Shown here: piece by piece, positions 60,495 through 64,000 of the stretch
Layout of the letters: each line of letters starts with the position of its first letter
Position numbering within the stretch: position 1 is the stretch's first letter
Assembly: GCA_000244995.1 (NCBI GenBank)
Contig: CM001438.1
Span: 124,001 to 188,000, forward strand
Length of the DNA stretch: 64,000 bases
Direction: 5' to 3'
Source of the DNA: Burkholderiales bacterium JOSHI_001
GTDB taxonomy: Bacteria > Pseudomonadota > Gammaproteobacteria > Burkholderiales > Burkholderiaceae_C
The notes under the pieces: generated by a model
Database searches by the model: none
Told to the model about the DNA's origin: nothing
What the model saw: the letters and a program-made list of their open reading frames with translations, nothing else
Translations under genes and position numbers: made by a program

Positions 60495-61202
60495 TCAGGC
60501 CGCGGCGGCGATGGACAGGCGCGAGGCCGTCAAACCCGCGCCGGGGTGCAGGGGGTCGAAGTCATCGAAGCTGTCGATGAAGCGGTCGGGCGCGTCGGCG
60601 CCCACCGGGTCGCCGTTGCAATAGCCATGCGTCACCAGCCACACCGGCACGCCGGCCGCGCGCGCGGTGCGCACGTCCACGATGGAGTCGCCCACCAGCA
60701 GCGCGTCTTCCGGGGGGCAATGCAGCGCGTCCAGCGCATGGAACACCACCGCGGGGTCGGGCTTCTTCACCGGCAGGCTGTCGCCGGCCACGATGAGGTC
60801 GAAGCTGTCGGTCAGTTCATGGGCCACCAGCAGCTTGTGCGCGAAGGCGCTTTCCTTGTTGGTGAGCAGGGCACAGGCGACGCCCTGCGCGCGCAGCCGC
60901 CGCAGCGCATTGCGCACGCCGCGGTGCACCGTGCTGTGGGTGCCGCAGCGCTGGCGGTAGTCGTAGGCAAAGCCGGCCCAGGCTTCGGCCAGGTCCACCA
61001 CGCGTTGGCCGGGCAGGGCGCTCACGTGGTTCAGCGCCTTGCCCAGCAGGGCCTGGGCGCCGTCGCCGATCCAGCCGCGCACACGGTCTTCTTCCACCGC
61101 CGGCAGGCCGTGGCGCTCCAGGGTGTCGTTCAGCGCGTCGGTGAGTTCAGGCGCGGTGTCCATCACCGTGCCGTCCAGGTCGAAGAGCACCAGTTTCAAC
61201 AT
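60495..61202 (-). CDS. cbbZ: Phosphoglycolate phosphatase, CbbZ type
   Basis: 235 residues, HAD superfamily: motif [21 protein letters not shown], motif [17 protein letters not shown], the Lys of [19 protein letters not shown] and [20 protein letters not shown]. CbbZ removes phosphate from 2-phosphoglycolate made by RuBisCO oxygenation. The ATG at 61202 immediately precedes the family start. It lies between cbbT (31-base gap) and cbbA (28-base gap) in the typical order. Confidence 0.93.
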   Translation of the reverse strand: MLKLVLFDLDGTVMDTAPELTDALNDTLERHGLPAVEEDRVRGWIGDGAQALLGKALNHVSALPGQRVVDLAEAWAGFAYDYRQRCGTHSTVHRGVRNALRRLRAQGVACALLTNKESAFAHKLLVAHELTDSFDLIVAGDSLPVKKPDPAVVFHALDALHCPPEDALLVGDSIVDVRTARAAGVPVWLVTHGYCNGDPVGADAPDRFIDSFDDFDPLHPGAGLTASRLSIAAAA

Positions 61203-61233
61203 GGGGCGGGCTCGCTGAAGAGGGGGTTGACGT

Positions 61234-63291
61234 TCAGGCCGCCACCGCGGTGCTGGCGGCATGGGCGCGCACGGCGTTCTTCACCGCGTCCACGGTGAAG
61301 CCGAAGTGCTGCATCAGCGCCGGGCCGGGGGCGCTTTCGCCGAAGGTGGCCATACCGATCACGGTGCCGTCGCGACCCACGTAGCGGCGCAGGCCGTCGG
61401 GGTGGCCGGCTTCCACCGCCACCACGGGCAAGGACGGCGGCAGCACCGCATGGCGCCAGGCCAGCGGCTGACGGTCGAAGACGCTGGTGCAGGGCAGGCT
61501 GACCACGCGCACCGCCAGGCCTTCGTCGGCCAGGGCGGCGGCGGCCGCGACGGCCAGAGACACCTCGCTGCCGCTGGCCACGATCACCGCCTGCGGGTCG
61601 GGCACGTCGCGCAGCACGTAGCCACCACGCTGCGCTGCGCTGCGCTGGTCGGCGCTCGCCAGCGCGGGCAGGGCCTGGCGCGACAGGATCAGGGCGCTGG
61701 GGCCGTTGCGGCGCTGCAGGCTTTCGGTCCAGGCGACCGCGGTTTCCAGGGTGTCGGCCGGGCGCCAGACGTCCAGATGGGGGATCAGGCGCAGGCTGGC
61801 CACATGCTCCACCGGCTGGTGGGTGGGGCCGTCTTCGCCCAGGCCGATGCTGTCGTGCGTGAACACATGCACCACGCGCAGGTGCATCAGCGCCGCCATG
61901 CGGATGGCGTTGCGGCTGTAGTCGCTGAAGGTGAGGAAGGTGCCGCCGAAGGGGATGAAGCCGCCGTGCAGGGCGATGCCGTTCATCACTGCGGCCATGC
62001 CGAATTCGCGCACGCCGTAGCTGAGGTAGTTGCCGCTGCGGCGCGGGCCGGCCTTGGTGTGGCCCTTGAAGTCGGTGAGGTTGCTGCCGGTCAGGTCGGC
62101 ACTGCCGCCCAGCAGTTCGGGCCACAGCGGCGCCAGGGTGTCCAGCGCCAGCTGCGAAGCGCGGCGCGTGGCCACGGGCTTGCTGGCCGCTTCGGTCAGG
62201 GCCACGATGGCGCGGTCGGCATCGGCCGCGCAGCCGGCCGGCAGGTTGCCCGCCATGCAGCGCTGGAACTCGGCCGCCGGTGCCGGGAAGGCCTGGGCAT
62301 AGGCCGCGAAGCGCAGCTGCCAGGCCTGCTGCTGGGCCGCGCCGCGTTCGCGCGCGTCCCAGGCCTGGCGCAGCGCCACCGGCATGTCGAAGGGCGCGTG
62401 CGGCCAGTCCAGGCGGGCGCGCAGCGCGGTGGTGCCTTCCGGCCCCAGGGGCGCGCCGTGCACGTCGGCCGTGCCTTCCAGCGCCCCGGCGCCGCGGCCG
62501 ATGGTGGTCCTGCAGACGATCAGCGTGGGTTGGGATTCACCGCGCTGGGCGGCGTCGCTGGCCTGGGCCAGCGCGGCGTCCAGGGCCGCGAAGTCGTGGC
62601 CATCCAACGGCCCGATGACCGTCCAGCCACAGGCGCGGAAGCGCGCCGGCGTGTCGTCGGCGAACCACTCGCCCACCTCACCGTCGATGCTGATGCCGTT
62701 GTCGTCGTACAGCGCCACCAGCTTGCCCAAGCCCAGCGTGCCCGCCAGGGAGATGGCCTCCTGGCTGATGCCCTCCATCAGGCAGCCGTCGCCCAGGAAG
62801 ACAAAGGTCTTGTGGTCCACGATGACATGGCCGTCGCGGTTGAAGCGCGCGGCCAGTTCACGTTCGGCCAGCGCCATGCCCACGGCATTGGCCAGGCCCT
62901 GGCCCAGCGGCCCGGTGGTGGTTTCCACGCCGGGCGTGAGGCCCACTTCGGGGTGGCCGGGGGTCTTGCTGCCCAGTTGGCGGAAGCGCTGGAGTTCGCT
63001 CACCGGGAGGTCGTAGCCGCTCAGGTGCAGCAGTGAATACAAAAGGGCCGAGGCATGGCCATTGGACAGCACAAAGCGATCACGGTCAGGCCAGGTGGGG
63101 TCGGCCGGGTTGTGGCGCAGCACATGGCCCCACAGCGCGGTGGCCATCTCGGCCATGCCCAGCGGGGCGCCGGGGTGGCCGCTCTTGGCGGCTTCCACCA
63201 TGTCCACGCTCAGCACGCGCAGCGCGTCGGCCATCTGGCGCCGCAGCGGCAGCGAGGGCACCTGGCCCATGGAAGGCAGGGGGGCATTCAT
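61234..63291 (-). CDS. cbbT: Transketolase, Calvin-cycle copy
   Basis: 685 residues with canonical transketolase sequence: AAKSGHPGAPLGMAEMATAL, DRFVLSNGHASALLYSLLHL, TTGPLGQGLANAVGMALAE, GDGCLMEGISQEAISLAG with YDDNGISIDGEV, VREFGMAAVMNGIALHGG, HDSIGLGEDGPTHQPVEHVA and ALILSRQALPAL. It moves ketol groups between sugar phosphates in the reductive pentose phosphate cycle. It is clearly different from the catabolic-operon copy at 10801-12879. It lies 27 bases after cbbP. Confidence 0.97.
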   Translation of the reverse strand: MNAPLPSMGQVPSLPLRRQMADALRVLSVDMVEAAKSGHPGAPLGMAEMATALWGHVLRHNPADPTWPDRDRFVLSNGHASALLYSLLHLSGYDLPVSELQRFRQLGSKTPGHPEVGLTPGVETTTGPLGQGLANAVGMALAERELAARFNRDGHVIVDHKTFVFLGDGCLMEGISQEAISLAGTLGLGKLVALYDDNGISIDGEVGEWFADDTPARFRACGWTVIGPLDGHDFAALDAALAQASDAAQRGESQPTLIVCRTTIGRGAGALEGTADVHGAPLGPEGTTALRARLDWPHAPFDMPVALRQAWDARERGAAQQQAWQLRFAAYAQAFPAPAAEFQRCMAGNLPAGCAADADRAIVALTEAASKPVATRRASQLALDTLAPLWPELLGGSADLTGSNLTDFKGHTKAGPRRSGNYLSYGVREFGMAAVMNGIALHGGFIPFGGTFLTFSDYSRNAIRMAALMHLRVVHVFTHDSIGLGEDGPTHQPVEHVASLRLIPHLDVWRPADTLETAVAWTESLQRRNGPSALILSRQALPALASADQRSAAQRGGYVLRDVPDPQAVIVASGSEVSLAVAAAAALADEGLAVRVVSLPCTSVFDRQPLAWRHAVLPPSLPVVAVEAGHPDGLRRYVGRDGTVIGMATFGESAPGPALMQHFGFTVDAVKNAVRAHAASTAVAA

Positions 63292-63318
63292 TGGGTCTTG
63301 TCTCCTGGGTTCTTGTTG

Positions 63319-64000
63319 TCAGCCGGCGCGGCGTTTCAGGTCCATGAGACGCAAGATCATCGGCGTGAAGATCAGCTGCATCGCCAGGCCCATCTTGCCG
63401 CCCGGCACCACGATGTTGTTGGGCCGGCTCATCCAGCTGCCGTCCAGCATGGAGCGCAGGTACTGGAAGTCGATGCCCTTGGGGTTGGTGAAGCGGATCA
63501 CCACCATGGACTCGTCCGCGCTGGGGATGTCCTTGGCGATGAACGGGTTGCTCGTGTCCACCGTGGGCACGCGCTGGAAGTTCACATGCGTGCGGCTGAA
63601 CTGCGGGCAGATGTGGTTCACGTAGTCGGGCATGCGGCGCAGGATGGTGTCCACCACCGCGTCCTGGCTGTAGCCGCGCAGGTTCTGGTCGCGGTGCAGT
63701 TTCTGGATCCACTCCAGGTTGATGATGGGCACCACGCCCACCAGCAGGTCCACATGGCGGGCCACGTTCACCGCGCCGCCGCCGCCCGCCCCTTCGCCCA
63801 CCCAGCCGCCGTGCAGGCCTTCGTAGAACAGCAGGTCGCTCTTGGCGTCCATGGGCAACCAGGGCGTGAAGGTGCCGGGGTCGCTGCCCAGGGTCTTGGC
63901 TTCTTCGGCGTCGTGCACGTACTTGCGCACCTGGCCCTGGCCGGTTTCGCCATAGGTCTGGAAGGTTTGCGCCAGTTCGGCCAGCAGGTTGCTTTCGGGC
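63319..64000 (-). CDS. cbbP: Phosphoribulokinase (C-terminal part)
   Basis: The frame is open to the right edge, so about 227 C-terminal residues are present and the P-loop is outside the window. Visible blocks are the YGETGQGQVRKYVHDAEEA stretch, SDLLFYEGLHGGWVGEGAGG, VDLLVGVVPIINLEWIQKLH, RMPDYVNHICPQFSRTHVNF and TNPKGIDFQYLRSMLDGSWM, all typical of the proteobacterial octameric PRK. It makes ribulose-1,5-bisphosphate from ribulose-5-phosphate and ATP. A cbbF-type gene usually lies just upstream, beyond the edge. Confidence 0.95.
   Translation of the reverse strand, partial: PESNLLAELAQTFQTYGETGQGQVRKYVHDAEEAKTLGSDPGTFTPWLPMDAKSDLLFYEGLHGGWVGEGAGGGGAVNVARHVDLLVGVVPIINLEWIQKLHRDQNLRGYSQDAVVDTILRRMPDYVNHICPQFSRTHVNFQRVPTVDTSNPFIAKDIPSADESMVVIRFTNPKGIDFQYLRSMLDGSWMSRPNNIVVPGGKMGLAMQLIFTPMILRLMDLKRRAG

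Overview
The window is very GC-rich, densely coded and reads like a chromosome segment of a betaproteobacterium in the order Burkholderiales (Rubrivivax/Leptothrix/Ideonella-like). The grounds are the flhDC master regulator pair, a cbb Calvin-cycle operon with the cbbPTZAE order, an intracellular PHA depolymerase, monomeric NADP isocitrate dehydrogenase, a PEP-CTERM protein, an AmpR-type regulator beside a class A beta-lactamase, and a GCCCCC-CGA-GGGGGC intergenic repeat of a kind I recall from this order. Genus is inference. I saw no rRNA, tRNA, CRISPR array, intact insertion sequence or prophage. No stretch longer than 300 bases lacks a gene; the longest gaps (about 210-285 bases, at 3942-4151, 27695-27908, 40287-40570, 41617-41856, 46162-46398, 54689-54967 and 57615-57842) hold regulatory sequence or nothing I can name.

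Layout. 1-2453: small membrane/exported proteins (DUF2145, YiaA-like, DUF456) with a divergent XRE-type regulator. 2640-3941: TIR-domain protein. 4152-12879: LysR regulator divergent from a catabolic operon made of an SDR dehydrogenase, a complete TRAP transporter, a split transketolase and a second full-length transketolase. 12966-21725: S8 protease, TerC plus a TerB-like protein, an NhaR-type regulator, a second TIR protein, esterase, Old Yellow Enzyme, metal-dependent hydrolase and MOSC protein. 21839-26128: peptide-type ABC binding protein, amidase, TPR protein. 26204-32378: a tungsten module, with TupBC uptake genes followed by an aldehyde:ferredoxin oxidoreductase operon (Fe-S subunit, W-pterin subunit, FAD subunit, MoaD-like carrier, small unknown). 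An 18-base dyad occurs before both transcription units. 32397-38122: AmpR/beta-lactamase pair, methyltransferase, PHA depolymerase, GST with a histone-H1-like tail, cupin. 38212-41616: chemoreceptor, periplasmic Cache protein and flhDC. 41857-46161: a CDP-glycerol (TagD/TagF-like) glycerophosphate transfer cluster with a hydrolase. 46399-53149: isocitrate dehydrogenase, diheme cytochrome, and a FecR / c-heme sensor / Ser-Thr kinase trio. 53150-57614: acyl-CoA synthetase, PEP-CTERM protein behind a sigma-54 promoter, Tat-exported PhoD phosphatase. 57843-64000: a 45-residue cysteine protein and the cbb operon cbbP-T-Z-A-E-Y, read right to left and cut by the window edge.

How the parts fit: the cbb operon regenerates ribulose-1,5-bisphosphate for CO2 fixation (RuBisCO itself is not in view), while the TRAP/SDR/transketolase operon probably feeds an imported sugar or sugar acid into the same pentose-phosphate pool. 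TupBC supplies tungstate for the aldehyde oxidoreductase. The most promising less-described units are the tungsten regulon operator, the double-transketolase operon, the TagDF-like cluster beside flhDC, and the FecR/heme-sensor/kinase trio.
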